NCBI GenBank assembly: GCA_963790965.1
Contig: CAWBQO010000003.1
Location: 868,001-932,000 of the forward strand
Direction of reading: 5' to 3'
Origin: CAWBQO01 sp963790965
Lineage (GTDB): Bacteria; Bacteroidota; Rhodothermia; Rhodothermales; DASSAV01
DNA length: 64,000 nucleotides
The number at the start of each line of letters is the position of its first letter. The stretch's first letter is position 1. Position numbers and translations under genes: made by a program. The notes below the pieces were generated by a model. It was not told the origin of the DNA and did no database searches. It saw nothing but the letters and a program-made list of their open reading frames with translations. This document shows, piece after piece, positions 28,348 to 37,627 of this stretch.

Positions 28348-29964
28348 ATGAGCATGCGACTGCTTTCCCGTGCCGCCTTTTTCCTGACCTTTGCCGTGGC
28401 GGCAATGGCCGGGTCCGGCTGCGAATCGAACATCTCCGGAACGCCTTTCGACAATCAGCCGCCGGATACGCAGCTGAGCGTCCGCGACACCTCGCTGGTG
28501 GACAACCTCGGGGAAGAGGACCGGCTGTCGAGCAGCGTACAGGTATCCTGGAGCGGCACGGACTCCGACGGTTTCGTAGAGGCGTACGAACTTCGCTACT
28601 ATGCCGATGGCGAGCGCCCGGCAGCGGAAGCCGGCTGGACGCGGACCATGCGTTCGGATTCACTCGTGCTGCTGCCGATCCCGCGCGGCGAACGCGGAGC
28701 CAACGTCGTTTTTGAAGTCCGCGCCGTCGACAATGACGGGGCTGTGGACCCTGATCCCGCGCGAACGGTGTTTCCCATTCGGAACTCGCCCCCCACGATC
28801 CGCCTGAGCGCCTTCGACCTCCCGCCCGACACAACGTTTACCGTGTTCACCGTCGGCTACGAAGCAAAGGACCCGGAAGGTGCCGCGAACATCAGCCGAA
28901 TAGAAGTCGCGCTGAACGACTCCACGTCCTTCACCAGCCTTCCCGCCGACATCGACTTCGTCGCTTTCCTCGCGCAGCTCGATGAGAACAATCCCGCCCA
29001 AACGACGGCCGATGCGCGGGTATATATCGGGCGCGGGTTCCAATCAACCGGCATCACGGTACCGGGCCTTAAACTTGACTCGGAAAATACCCTTTACCTG
29101 CGCGCCGTCGATCAGACCGACACCACGAGCGCGCTGGCGTCTTACTCCTGGTACGTCAGGAAGCCTGCCGGAGACATTCTCTTCGTCAACGACTTCCGCA
29201 CCCCGAGAGCGCCGCTGATCGGGGCCAGACACATGGAGCTTCTGCAGTCGTACTTGCCTGTCGGCGAGACGGTAGACGTATGGGACCTCTCGCGCCCCTC
29301 CCTCACCGGTTCGGTCAGCAACTTCGTCCGCTCCGACGCCCTTCCGCAGAACGCCGACCCGACGCTGCGGCAAACGCTGGCGCTCTACAAGCATATTTAC
29401 TGGGTCTCGAGCGGCAGCACGGCAGGCGTGCAGGGATATAATCTGCCCTTCGCCGCAAGTGTGATGGACCTCTTCTTCGAGCGCGGCGGGAGCATCATGG
29501 TTCACACGCCCGTCTCCCTGCCCAATGACCCGGAAGCCAACCTCGGCAATGCCGCCATCCTGCTCCTTCCGCTGAGCGACCTCATCACCCTGCCATCCGG
29601 CACCACGCTGCGCGTGAACGTAGGTAGGGACCTGACCTCGCTCGAGCCCGTCCCCGGAACGGGTGAGCAGTTCCCGCAGCTCGAACCTGCGCTTCCGATC
29701 TTCCGAGAGCTTCCCTACGAGGCGGAAGGAACGACGATCGTGCCGCTCCTGAGCGCACCCTTTCAGCCGACTTCCGGCGGCGAGTGGACCGGCCCCACCG
29801 TCGTCGCCTCGATGAGCGCCGATCAGCGCGTCGGACTTTTCGCCCTGCCGATGTACAATGAAATTACAGGCGGTTACATTCTCCGCGGCACCGACGGGGA
29901 TCCGCAGGCTTCTGTTCGCGCCATCCACCTTATGCTCCGGGGACTCGGTTTCCCCTCTCGGTAG
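28348..29964 (+). CDS. Surface lipoprotein, 538 aa (surface block gene 3)
   Basis: A lipoprotein of unknown function. The signal (MSMRLLSRAAFFLTFAVAAMAGSGC) ends in lipobox GSGC near residue 25. Residues about 38-150 look like a fibronectin III or Ig-like module (SSSVQVSWSGTDSDGFVEAYELRYY, VFEVRAVDNDGAVDPDP). A second such module follows (TFTVGYEAKDPEGAANISRI). After about residue 275 an alpha/beta domain begins (GDILFVNDFRTPRAPLIGAR, YKHIYWVSSG, FFERGGSIMVHTPVS), reminiscent of amidotransferase-like or gingipain-like Rossmann folds. The TonB receptor follows 55 bp downstream, and a role as a receptor-associated lipoprotein is inferred. Confidence 0.82.
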   Translation: MSMRLLSRAAFFLTFAVAAMAGSGCESNISGTPFDNQPPDTQLSVRDTSLVDNLGEEDRLSSSVQVSWSGTDSDGFVEAYELRYYADGERPAAEAGWTRTMRSDSLVLLPIPRGERGANVVFEVRAVDNDGAVDPDPARTVFPIRNSPPTIRLSAFDLPPDTTFTVFTVGYEAKDPEGAANISRIEVALNDSTSFTSLPADIDFVAFLAQLDENNPAQTTADARVYIGRGFQSTGITVPGLKLDSENTLYLRAVDQTDTTSALASYSWYVRKPAGDILFVNDFRTPRAPLIGARHMELLQSYLPVGETVDVWDLSRPSLTGSVSNFVRSDALPQNADPTLRQTLALYKHIYWVSSGSTAGVQGYNLPFAASVMDLFFERGGSIMVHTPVSLPNDPEANLGNAAILLLPLSDLITLPSGTTLRVNVGRDLTSLEPVPGTGEQFPQLEPALPIFRELPYEAEGTTIVPLLSAPFQPTSGGEWTGPTVVASMSADQRVGLFALPMYNEITGGYILRGTDGDPQASVRAIHLMLRGLGFPSR

Positions 29965-30018
29965 GGTTTTGTCCGGCGCTTTCATCGGCGTTCCGCTTCT
30001 TTGCGTTTTCATTTGCTC

Positions 30019-32976
30019 ATGAACACACTCGCCCTTTTCCACACGCTGCGCCGCCGAACCTTCGCCGCCGCACTCGTGGGTACCCTCGCCATGTTTGCCG
30101 TCACGGCCGGTGCCCATGCGCAGGGACGCATTGCAGGTACCGTCACGGACCAGGCTTCCAACGAGCCGCTGATCGGCGTCAACGTGGTCGTGCAAGGCAC
30201 CGCGCTCGGCGGCGCGACGAACATCGACGGCGAGTATGAAATTCCGTCGCTGCGGCCGGGGGCGTACAACATTCTCGTCTCCTACATCGGCTACGAGACG
30301 ACCCTTTTCACCAACATTCGCGTCCAGGACGGCCAGACCACCACGCTCGACGTGAAGCTTGAAGAAGCCATTCTTTCCACGGACGACGAGATCGTGATCG
30401 TTGGCGAACGCCCGCTCGTGGACGTAGAGCAGGCGACCAGTTCCTACGCGATCTCCCGCGAACAGATCGAAGCAGCGCCCGTGCGCGACGTGCAGGACGT
30501 CATCGCCAACCAGGCCGGCGTCGTTTCCGACCCGACCGGCCTCTACATTCGCGGTGGGCGGGCAAACGAGACCGGCTACGTCGTCGACGGTGTTTCCGCC
30601 AAAGACCCGCTCGCAGGCACCGGATTTGGCCTCGACATCGGCTCGAATGCCTTCAGCGAAGTCGAGATCACGACGGGCGGCATCGGGGCGGAATATGGAG
30701 ACGTGACCTCCGGCGTCGTTGCCGTGCGCACCCGGGAAGGTGGCGACAACTTCACCGGCTACTTTGCCCATAAGCGCGACAACTTCGGCTCCACCACCGA
30801 CTCCTGGGACTCGAGCTTCCGCGAAGAGCTGTACGAAGTCAACCTCGGCGGCCCGCTGGTCAGGGGCAAGCTGCGCTTCTTCCTCTCCGGACAGGTGCAG
30901 GTCTCCGACGAGTTCACCCGGCAGGTGAGCACGGCAGACCAGGTGCGCAGTTCGCTCGTGGACGGCACGTTCTTTCTGCCGCGCACGGACAACCGGTGGA
31001 ACGGCCTCGTCAAGCTGACTTACGACATCAAGCCGGGCGTCAAGCTGCAGGGTTCTTACCAGCGCTCTCTTACCGTCAATCAAAACACCCGCATGTTGCA
31101 GGTGACGGGCAACGAAGACGTGGTGCGGCCGGGATTCCAATACCTTTTCGTCAATCAGCCGGACAACGCGACCACCTACGCCCACGACAACATCATTGGA
31201 TATCTGCGCTGGTCGCAGGTACTCAGCGACCGGTCCTTCTACGACGTCCAGGTCAGCCGCCTCTTCACGCATCTTCGCGCCGACGCGAACGGGCGCGACT
31301 GGCGGCCGCAGACGGTCACGACCGAGCTTGACCCGGGCAGCGTAGTCCCCTACCCCGCCACGCTCTTCACCGACGAAGCCGGCAATCCGATTGACCCGAA
31401 CGCCGTGTACGTCTTGCCCGGCCCCGGTCTTTATAATAACGGCGGCATTTCGCCGCTCTGGCACGATCACTTCGCGGAAGAGTGGACGATTCGTACGGGC
31501 TACACGATCTTCTCGAAGAGCAAGAGCAGCCGTCTCGATGCCGGTTTCGAGGCGAAGTTCAACGACTACCGATGGATCGACATCATCCGCCCGTGGGTGG
31601 GCGCGCCGATCGGCGAGGGCGAGCAGGCCACGAGCACGGGTCGCCTCGGCGAAAGCTCGGACATCTGGCGCGTCAAGCCGCGTCGCGGCGCGCTCTATGG
31701 CACGCAGCAGTTCCGCTACCGCGGCCTCATCGCCAACCTCGGCGCGCGGCTCGAATACTGGGCACCCGGCAAGTACGTCGATGATCTCGTAGAAGACGAA
31801 AACAATGGCGCGCCCATTCTGGCGTCGGTGCGCAAGAGCTATCTGGACAACACGTACGACGTTTTCGGCCTGCGCTACAAGCTGCGGCTGCTGCCGAAGC
31901 TGCGCGTCTCCTTCCCGGTGCAGGAAAACCGCGTCCTCTTCTTTAACTACGGCCACTCGACGCGCCTTCCGCATCCGACGTTCGTCTATACCGGCCTCGA
32001 TCCCTACTTCCAGGACCGCTCGTTCTTCGCTGACCTCGGCAATCCGGACCTCAACCCGGAAGTCGACATCTCCTACGAACTCGGGCTTCGGAACCAGCTC
32101 TCGAACAATGACGTGCTCAACGTCACGGCGTTCTGGCGCGACAAGTTTGATTTCATCACGATCGAAGACGTCATCATCAAAGACGTAACCGGGCGCGAAA
32201 CCACCCGCGCCTTCCGCGTCAACGGCGACTTTGCCCGCGTGCGCGGCATTGAAGTCAACTACCTCAAGCGCATTGGACGCTGGTTCGAAGGGCAGCTCTC
32301 CGGGTCGTTCTCCCGCGCGACCGGCCTCAGCTCAACCAACAACGACGCCCTTTCGCAGTACCTCGCGCGCGGCGACATCGAGAACATGTTTGAGACGCCG
32401 CTTGCCTGGGACCGGCCCCTCGACCTTAAGGGCAGCGTCACGCTGAGCCACGACAAGAAAGAGCCGCTGCTTGGCATCCCCGGGCTGAACCGGCTGCGGC
32501 TTTACCTCTCCTCCACGTTCCGCAGCGGACAGCGCTACACCCCGGTGGTGTACACCGGGCGGCAGGTCAACCCGTTCACGGGTGAGCAGGACTGGCGGCC
32601 CATTTACGAGACCGTCGCCGACCCGACGAAGCGTTACTCGAAGGTTGGCGAGCCGTGGTTCTTCACGGACCTCAGCCTGCAGCGTGCCATCGCGCTCGGC
32701 GGGTCGGATCTCCGGCTCACGCTCGAGGTGACGAACCTCTTCAACCAGCAGAACAGCGTGCTTATCAACCCGGTCACGGGCCGCGCGTATGAGGATTGGG
32801 ATCCGACGAACGCTGCGCTTGTCGAGCAACTCCGCGGCAACCGCGACTATGACGTTCCCGTCGGCGTGCGCGACTTCCGCTACGAGGATCCGAAATCGTC
32901 CGGAACGCCGCCGTTCAACCCGGCCCGATGGCTGCCGCAGCGGCATATTCTGCTCGGCGTTTCTTACCGGTTCTAA
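30019..32976 (+). CDS. TonB-dependent outer-membrane receptor with carboxypeptidase-regulatory N-domain (surface block gene 4)
   Basis: A 985-residue energised outer-membrane transporter. The signal peptide ends AGAHAQ. A CarbopepD_reg/SusC-like N-terminal domain follows (GRIAGTVTDQASNEPLIGVNV, TNIDGEYEIPSLRPGAYN). The plug domain contains VRDVQDVIANQAGVV, LYIRGGRANETGYVVDGVS and GGIGAEYGDVTSGVV. A 22-strand-type barrel ends with LLGVSYRF, whose final Phe fits BAM recognition. I see no SusD partner, so it is not a classical SusCD pair. The substrate is unknown; the co-encoded OB-fold and nuclease proteins suggest nucleotides or oligonucleotides (inference). The PorV-like gene follows after 4 bp. 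Confidence 0.93.
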   Translation: MNTLALFHTLRRRTFAAALVGTLAMFAVTAGAHAQGRIAGTVTDQASNEPLIGVNVVVQGTALGGATNIDGEYEIPSLRPGAYNILVSYIGYETTLFTNIRVQDGQTTTLDVKLEEAILSTDDEIVIVGERPLVDVEQATSSYAISREQIEAAPVRDVQDVIANQAGVVSDPTGLYIRGGRANETGYVVDGVSAKDPLAGTGFGLDIGSNAFSEVEITTGGIGAEYGDVTSGVVAVRTREGGDNFTGYFAHKRDNFGSTTDSWDSSFREELYEVNLGGPLVRGKLRFFLSGQVQVSDEFTRQVSTADQVRSSLVDGTFFLPRTDNRWNGLVKLTYDIKPGVKLQGSYQRSLTVNQNTRMLQVTGNEDVVRPGFQYLFVNQPDNATTYAHDNIIGYLRWSQVLSDRSFYDVQVSRLFTHLRADANGRDWRPQTVTTELDPGSVVPYPATLFTDEAGNPIDPNAVYVLPGPGLYNNGGISPLWHDHFAEEWTIRTGYTIFSKSKSSRLDAGFEAKFNDYRWIDIIRPWVGAPIGEGEQATSTGRLGESSDIWRVKPRRGALYGTQQFRYRGLIANLGARLEYWAPGKYVDDLVEDENNGAPILASVRKSYLDNTYDVFGLRYKLRLLPKLRVSFPVQENRVLFFNYGHSTRLPHPTFVYTGLDPYFQDRSFFADLGNPDLNPEVDISYELGLRNQLSNNDVLNVTAFWRDKFDFITIEDVIIKDVTGRETTRAFRVNGDFARVRGIEVNYLKRIGRWFEGQLSGSFSRATGLSSTNNDALSQYLARGDIENMFETPLAWDRPLDLKGSVTLSHDKKEPLLGIPGLNRLRLYLSSTFRSGQRYTPVVYTGRQVNPFTGEQDWRPIYETVADPTKRYSKVGEPWFFTDLSLQRAIALGGSDLRLTLEVTNLFNQQNSVLINPVTGRAYEDWDPTNAALVEQLRGNRDYDVPVGVRDFRYEDPKSSGTPPFNPARWLPQRHILLGVSYRF

Positions 32977-32980
32977 TTCC

Positions 32981-34042
32981 ATGTCGATGCTACTTTCTGC
33001 CCCTTCCACTTCGCCACGCAAGAGTCCGCGCCTGTTCGCCGGACTCCTGGTTGGTGCGCTCTTGCTCGCTGCGACCCCGGCTTATGCGCAGCTGATTCCC
33101 TCTTTCGGAAGGGATCGCGCCGGCACGTCGGGATTCCAGTTCCTGAAGATGCCCGCCGACGCCCGTTCGGCAGCGCTCGGGGAAACTGCCGCCGCGAACG
33201 CCTTTGACGGCAGCGCCCTCTTCTGGAACCCGGCGCTCGCCGCGCAGGCAGACGGGCACCAGGTCGCGTTCAGCCACACGCGCTACTACGCCGATGTGAA
33301 CCTCGAATACGCGGCGGCCTTCTTCCAGCTTCCGCGCCCGGCCCTCACGATTGGCGCGCACGTTCAGGTCCTCAACTCGGGCGACATGGACGTGACGACG
33401 GAGACGATGCCCTTCGGGACGGGCGAGACCTTCCGCTTCACCGACATCGCCGCCGGGCTTACCGTGGCGCAGGCACTGACGGACTTGTTCAGCTACGGCG
33501 TCACGGCCAAGTATTTGCGGGAGAGCGTTGCCGGCGTCGCGTTCAACACCGCCGTCATCGACCTCGGATTCTTCTACCGGATCGGCACGACAGGTGCGCA
33601 GATGGCCGTCGCCATTCGCAACTTCGGTCTCGACGCGGGTGGATCCGGCGAAATCTCGCGCATCGACATGGGGACGGGCGGCGTACCGACCAAGGTCGTT
33701 GAAGACGAGTTCGAGAGCCTGACGCCGCCGACCACATTCCTGCTCGGGCTGACCTACAACGTCTTTCGGCCCGGCTCCGGCAACGAACTCATGCTTTCCG
33801 GGCAGATTACGAACCCCAACGATAATGCGGAAAGCCTGAACTTCGGCGCGGAGTACATCTGGAACCACGTGCTTGCGCTGCGGGCGGGCTACAGATTGGG
33901 GACGGAAGGGTATACGGTTCCGAGCCTCGGCGCGGGCATTTACGTGCCACTCTCGGCGCAGCGTCTACGCGTCGACTACGGCTTTTCGCGGCTCGAAGAA
34001 CTCGGGGCCGTTCACCGCATCGGCGTCAACCTTAGCCTGTAG
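32981..34042 (+). CDS. PorV/PorQ-family outer-membrane barrel protein (surface block gene 5)
   Basis: A 353-residue barrel protein of the PorV/PorQ (UPF0164) type. A 37-residue signal ends PAYAQ. The family hallmark is clear: GFQFLKMPADARSAALGETAAA, then DGSALFWNPALAAQ and VAFSHTRYYADVNLEYAAAF. The C-terminus ends HRIGVNLSL. PorV shuttles T9SS cargo from the translocon to the attachment complex. Its placement beside three T9SS-tagged proteins suggests a dedicated partner, although housekeeping porV may lie elsewhere. ATG at 32981 is chosen because it opens the signal peptide, 4 bp after the receptor stop, so the genes are coupled. Confidence 0.87.
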   Translation: MSMLLSAPSTSPRKSPRLFAGLLVGALLLAATPAYAQLIPSFGRDRAGTSGFQFLKMPADARSAALGETAAANAFDGSALFWNPALAAQADGHQVAFSHTRYYADVNLEYAAAFFQLPRPALTIGAHVQVLNSGDMDVTTETMPFGTGETFRFTDIAAGLTVAQALTDLFSYGVTAKYLRESVAGVAFNTAVIDLGFFYRIGTTGAQMAVAIRNFGLDAGGSGEISRIDMGTGGVPTKVVEDEFESLTPPTTFLLGLTYNVFRPGSGNELMLSGQITNPNDNAESLNFGAEYIWNHVLALRAGYRLGTEGYTVPSLGAGIYVPLSAQRLRVDYGFSRLEELGAVHRIGVNLSL

Positions 34043-34099
34043 CGTTTAGCACCGACGCAGCCTCAGCGCAGCGGCTGCTCGTTCAGATTGGAATAAGAC

Positions 34100-35377
34100 A
34101 TGGACTTGTTTTCACGCGGCTTTTCGCTCGCTTTTATGGTCGCGGCCGTGACGGTTCTCGCCGGGTGCGGCGACTTGCTCGGCACCAAGGACGACCCGAC
34201 CGTCGACGAGATCTTTATAGCAGGTCGGCAGGAGCCGGGGCAGCTCGAAGAAGCGGAGTACGTGCCGCTCTTCCCGTTCTTTACCCAGGGGGCTGGTGAC
34301 GCCGGCACGTTCGATAATCCCCACGACGTGTACGTCGGTTACGACGAGTTCATCTACGTCGTGGACGATGACGGGCTGCACATGCTGAACCTCGCCGGGC
34401 AGCCGGTCAACCTTGTCGCCATGCCGTATCCCGCCACGTCCGTTATTCAGGATCGGCGGCTCGACGTCTACGTCACCTCGAAGCGCGACACGACCATTAC
34501 GGACCCGGTCCTCAACCTGACACGCACCTGGACGCTTCCTGTCGTCTATCACTACAGCGGCCTCACGAGCGGGACGGCGGAACTGGTGGATATCATCTGG
34601 CACCCGTTTGACGACGATACGCGCAAGTTCAACCGCCCTGATCCGGTGAGTTCGGACGAGGAGGCCGAGTTCACGGGCGTCGCCGTTTTGCCGGACAACC
34701 GCATCTACGTTTCTCGGCGCGGGACGATCAATAATCTAAACTCCGTCATCCTGCCGCACAACGTGATCATGATGTTCTCGCCGGAAGGGGAAAACATAAA
34801 GAACATCATCTCCCTCAGCCCGACGCGCCCGAGTCTGCAAAGCGCCGTCTATCCCGGCGACGTGATGACGTTCGTTCAGCCGCCGCAGCGGGACGCTTTC
34901 CCCTTGTCGGAGGACTTCTTGATTGCGCAGACGCCCTCCGCCGCCATTCCGCTTACTTTCCCCGTCCTTTCCATAAAGGCCGTGGAGACGCCGGACGGCA
35001 TTGTTTACCAGCAGGACGCGGAGCGGCTCGTGACGGCGCAAAACCCGGATCGCGGCGCTGGTTTCCTGTACGAAGAGTCCAAGTTCCTCAAGCCAACCGA
35101 TCTTGCGTATGCGGCCGACGTGACCAACTACATCTTTGTGCTCGATGGCGGCAAGGATAGTCTCTTCGTCTTCAACCGCGCGGGTATCGAGGGCGTAACC
35201 CCGCCCACCGGCTCGAACAGCCTCATTCCCGTCGTTGTCTCTTTTGGCGGATCGGGTGACGGCGCGAGGCAGTTTAACCGGCCGGAGGGAGTGGCGTACT
35301 TCCAGCGCGTCGTTTACGTCGCCGATACCGGCAACAACCGCATCGCCCGTTTCCGGCTGAACACCGACTTCGAGTAG
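34100..35377 (+). CDS. NHL/beta-propeller lipoprotein (surface block gene 6)
   Basis: A 425-residue lipoprotein. The signal reaches lipobox VLAGC near residue 22. Propeller blades of the NHL type are visible at the start (TFDNPHDVYVGYDEFIYVVD, GLHMLNLAGQPV) and end (LKPTDLAYAADVTNYIFVLD, RQFNRPEGVAYFQRVVYVAD, TGNNRIARFRLN). The middle has weaker blades (FTGVAVLPDNRIYVSRRG). Such propellers mediate protein or glycan contacts at the cell surface. It lies 57 bp after the PorV-like gene and 35 bp before the nuclease, within the same strand run. Function is unassigned. Confidence 0.82.
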   Translation: MDLFSRGFSLAFMVAAVTVLAGCGDLLGTKDDPTVDEIFIAGRQEPGQLEEAEYVPLFPFFTQGAGDAGTFDNPHDVYVGYDEFIYVVDDDGLHMLNLAGQPVNLVAMPYPATSVIQDRRLDVYVTSKRDTTITDPVLNLTRTWTLPVVYHYSGLTSGTAELVDIIWHPFDDDTRKFNRPDPVSSDEEAEFTGVAVLPDNRIYVSRRGTINNLNSVILPHNVIMMFSPEGENIKNIISLSPTRPSLQSAVYPGDVMTFVQPPQRDAFPLSEDFLIAQTPSAAIPLTFPVLSIKAVETPDGIVYQQDAERLVTAQNPDRGAGFLYEESKFLKPTDLAYAADVTNYIFVLDGGKDSLFVFNRAGIEGVTPPTGSNSLIPVVVSFGGSGDGARQFNRPEGVAYFQRVVYVADTGNNRIARFRLNTDFE

Positions 35378-35412
35378 GCGTTACGCCGCTCCCTCCCCAA
35401 ACCGCAGTTCCT

Positions 35413-36621
35413 GTGCGCCTACCCGTATTCCTGCTGTCGGCGCTCATCGCGTGCCTCCTTGCTACGTTTGACACTTCCTACGCGGTAGCGCAGGACCTTC
35501 CGCCGCTCGGTGCCGAGGCAACGCTCGACGTGGGAAGTTGGAACGTGGTCTGGTTCGGCGATGACGTAGAGGGGCCGGAGGACTCGACGCAGTACCGCAA
35601 CGTTCGGCGCGTTCTCCGCAGCGCCGCCGTCGATCTTTGGGCGCTGCAGGAAATATCTGATACGGACGACTTCAATCGGCTCGTCGCGGATCTCGGCCCG
35701 AATTACGCCGGTCGCCTCTCGACCTACAGCCAGCCGCAGAAAACCGGCTTTCTCTGGAACACCGACGTGATCAGCCTCCGCTCGATCACACCGATTCTGG
35801 AGCAATACGCCACCGCCCCGACGGACTGGTTCGCAGGTCGGCCCCCGCTGCAACTCATCGCCGACGTGACGCTGCCCGACACGTCACTGCGCATCGCCTT
35901 CATTGTCGTTCACCTCAAAGCCGGACAAACGGCGGAGGATTATGACCGGCGAAAGAAGTCGGCAGAGGTGCTTAAGAACCGGCTCGATTACCTTCCACCC
36001 TCCGGCGTCGACGGCATCATGGTACTTGGAGACTACAACGACGAGCTTCTGAGTGCCATACGGGCAGGGGAACCGTCCCCATTCGCGGGCTTCGTTGCCG
36101 ATCCCAAATACACGTTCACCACGCTCGAGCTTGAGCGCGCCGGTATCAACACGCACTGCAGCAACCGCGCCTGCTCCGCCGGCACGACGCGCGACCACAT
36201 CCTCATTTCCCGAAAACTGCAGCCGTTCTACGTGACCGGCTCAACGCGCTCGTACCGCGAAGCCATAGACGGCATTGACGTTTTTATCAACACGACGTCC
36301 GACCATTTGCCGGTCGTATCCCGCTTTGCCTCCTCGCGCGCGTCCGGCAGCGAGAGTCCGGCGGACATCGGCGGCTTTGTCGTGAGCGCGCCGTATCCCA
36401 ATCCGGCCCGGGAGTCGGTTTCCTTCAGCATCGGCTCGCCCGGTGCGCTGCCCATCGAGTTGTCCGTGTACGATCTGCTCGGGCGGCGATTGATCCGGCA
36501 AAGCTTTGCTGCGGGGACGCAGATGATAACGCAGGCGCTCTCCGGCCTTTCATCCGGCGTCTACCTGGCCGAGGTACAATCCGGAAGTGAAGTGCGCCGT
36601 TTCTCGTTCGTCGTTCAGTAG
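35413..36621 (+). CDS. Secreted endonuclease/exonuclease/phosphatase-family protein with T9SS sorting domain (surface block gene 7)
   Basis: A 402-residue extracellular phosphodiesterase or nuclease. The signal peptide ends YAVAQ. The EEP domain (about 35-310) shows SWNVVWFGDD, the catalytic Glu in DLWALQEISD, VVHLKAG, VLGDYNDEL (Asp/Asn) and the terminal TSDHLPVV (Asp-His). Two cysteines in INTHCSNRACSAGTTRDHIL may form a disulphide. The last 75 residues are a type A sorting domain (PYPNPARESVSF, LSVYDLLGRRLI, LSSGVYLAEV). The start is GTG at 35413. It ends the block and faces minus-strand genes. DNA or RNA is the likely substrate, but lipid or phosphoester activity cannot be excluded. Confidence 0.88.
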   Translation: MRLPVFLLSALIACLLATFDTSYAVAQDLPPLGAEATLDVGSWNVVWFGDDVEGPEDSTQYRNVRRVLRSAAVDLWALQEISDTDDFNRLVADLGPNYAGRLSTYSQPQKTGFLWNTDVISLRSITPILEQYATAPTDWFAGRPPLQLIADVTLPDTSLRIAFIVVHLKAGQTAEDYDRRKKSAEVLKNRLDYLPPSGVDGIMVLGDYNDELLSAIRAGEPSPFAGFVADPKYTFTTLELERAGINTHCSNRACSAGTTRDHILISRKLQPFYVTGSTRSYREAIDGIDVFINTTSDHLPVVSRFASSRASGSESPADIGGFVVSAPYPNPARESVSFSIGSPGALPIELSVYDLLGRRLIRQSFAAGTQMITQALSGLSSGVYLAEVQSGSEVRRFSFVVQ

Positions 36622-36631
36622 GCGGATCAGG

Positions 36632-36823
36632 TTAGTTCAGGCGCGTTTCCTGCGCGTACTCAAACCAGATCAACATGCCCTCGATGCTTATGCCGAAAGG
36701 GTACCCGGCTCTTTCGTAATCATCAACGGCGGTTCGGTAGAAGTCCGCTATGACGCGCCGCAGATACGGTGTCGCAACCTGGCGCGACATCCTACTCTCT
36801 GACTCCTGGCGATTCTGATCCAT
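36632..36823 (-). CDS. Small conserved-looking protein, 63 aa, unknown function
   Basis: A short minus-strand gene with a good ribosome site: AGGAG about 11 bases before the ATG at 36823. The polar N-terminus (MDQNRQESESR) is followed by a helical region (VATPYLRRVIADFYRTAVDD) and GISIEGMLIWFEYAQE. There is no signal or membrane segment. The amino-acid composition is protein-like and unlike that of antisense shadows. It lies 10 bp from the nuclease stop in a convergent layout. I recognise no family. Confidence 0.6.
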   Translation of the reverse strand: MDQNRQESESRMSRQVATPYLRRVIADFYRTAVDDYERAGYPFGISIEGMLIWFEYAQETRLN

Positions 36824-36914
36824 CTGAATGTGGTCTCCTGATACGTGTTCGGCTTAGGTCATGTATCGGATATCACCCCGTGGACTATATAGCCGCGCCC
36901 GTTTTAGCGAAAGC

Positions 36915-37409
36915 TTAATCCTGCAGCCCGTAGTACCGCGCCACCTGTTCGTAGCTCGAAAGGTCGGGCGCATTCTTTCCGGCGGGCATTTCGCTGATGA
37001 CGACCATCTTCATGCGCGTCGCGCCGGGAAGGGTCTTTACCGCCGACGGCGGAGCCGAAAGCTCGTAGAAGACTTCCAGAAAGCCGGTGTCATAGGCAAA
37101 ACCGAGCGTAACGGCCACATCCGGTTTCGTCGAATCCGCCGGAACGGCGAGGTACGTGTACGGCATTGCCGTCCAGGTCTCCTGCGACCAGAAGTAAACG
37201 AGTACGGCACCGTAATCGGCTACGTCCGGCGTGATCGCCGGAGCATCAAACTGCTGAGAGATCACCATCCCGTTCACTTCCGCACGCGAGGGGTCGAAGG
37301 TAAACGTGTCCGTAAAAATGGCTGCATCGACCCGGCCGGGGTTGGAGTCGCAGGATGTCCCAACCAGGGCCACGGCGAACAGGATGACGGCTTGTAAAGC
37401 ATTCTTCAT
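36915..37409 (-). CDS. Putative lipoprotein, 164 aa
   Basis: A secreted lipoprotein of unknown function. The signal MKNALQAVILFAVALVGTSC ends in lipobox GTSC at residue 20. The mature domain is beta-rich: IFTDTFTFDPSRAEVNGM, DYGAVLVYFWSQETWTAMPY, VTLGFAYDTGFLEVFYEL and TRMKMVVISE. This pattern is seen in many small Bacteroidota lipoproteins of about 160 residues with no assigned role. ATG at 37409 is chosen over longer frames because the signal starts there. The small 63-aa gene is 91 bp downstream on the same strand. Confidence 0.8.
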   Translation of the reverse strand: MKNALQAVILFAVALVGTSCDSNPGRVDAAIFTDTFTFDPSRAEVNGMVISQQFDAPAITPDVADYGAVLVYFWSQETWTAMPYTYLAVPADSTKPDVAVTLGFAYDTGFLEVFYELSAPPSAVKTLPGATRMKMVVISEMPAGKNAPDLSSYEQVARYYGLQD

Positions 37410-37627
37410 AACGTTTGACCCGGTTGATTGGATGATCCGGCAGCAATCTCTCTGCCTCTCCCGCATTAACACAAAGCGCGCGCCACTCCGTCGGACTGAC
37501 AACAAATCACATCGACATCGCTTCGTTGGGCCGCTGAATGGCCACGAACCGAGACAACACGTTCAGGGATCGCGACGGCATCGGAGCGCGCAAGAGCCGC
37601 ACCTGTACCCTGTGGAGGACACTCGGC

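Noticed and set aside
29044..31974. 976-residue minus-strand open frame
   Set aside because: It is antisense to the surface lipoprotein and TonB receptor, with arginine/valine-rich shadow composition.
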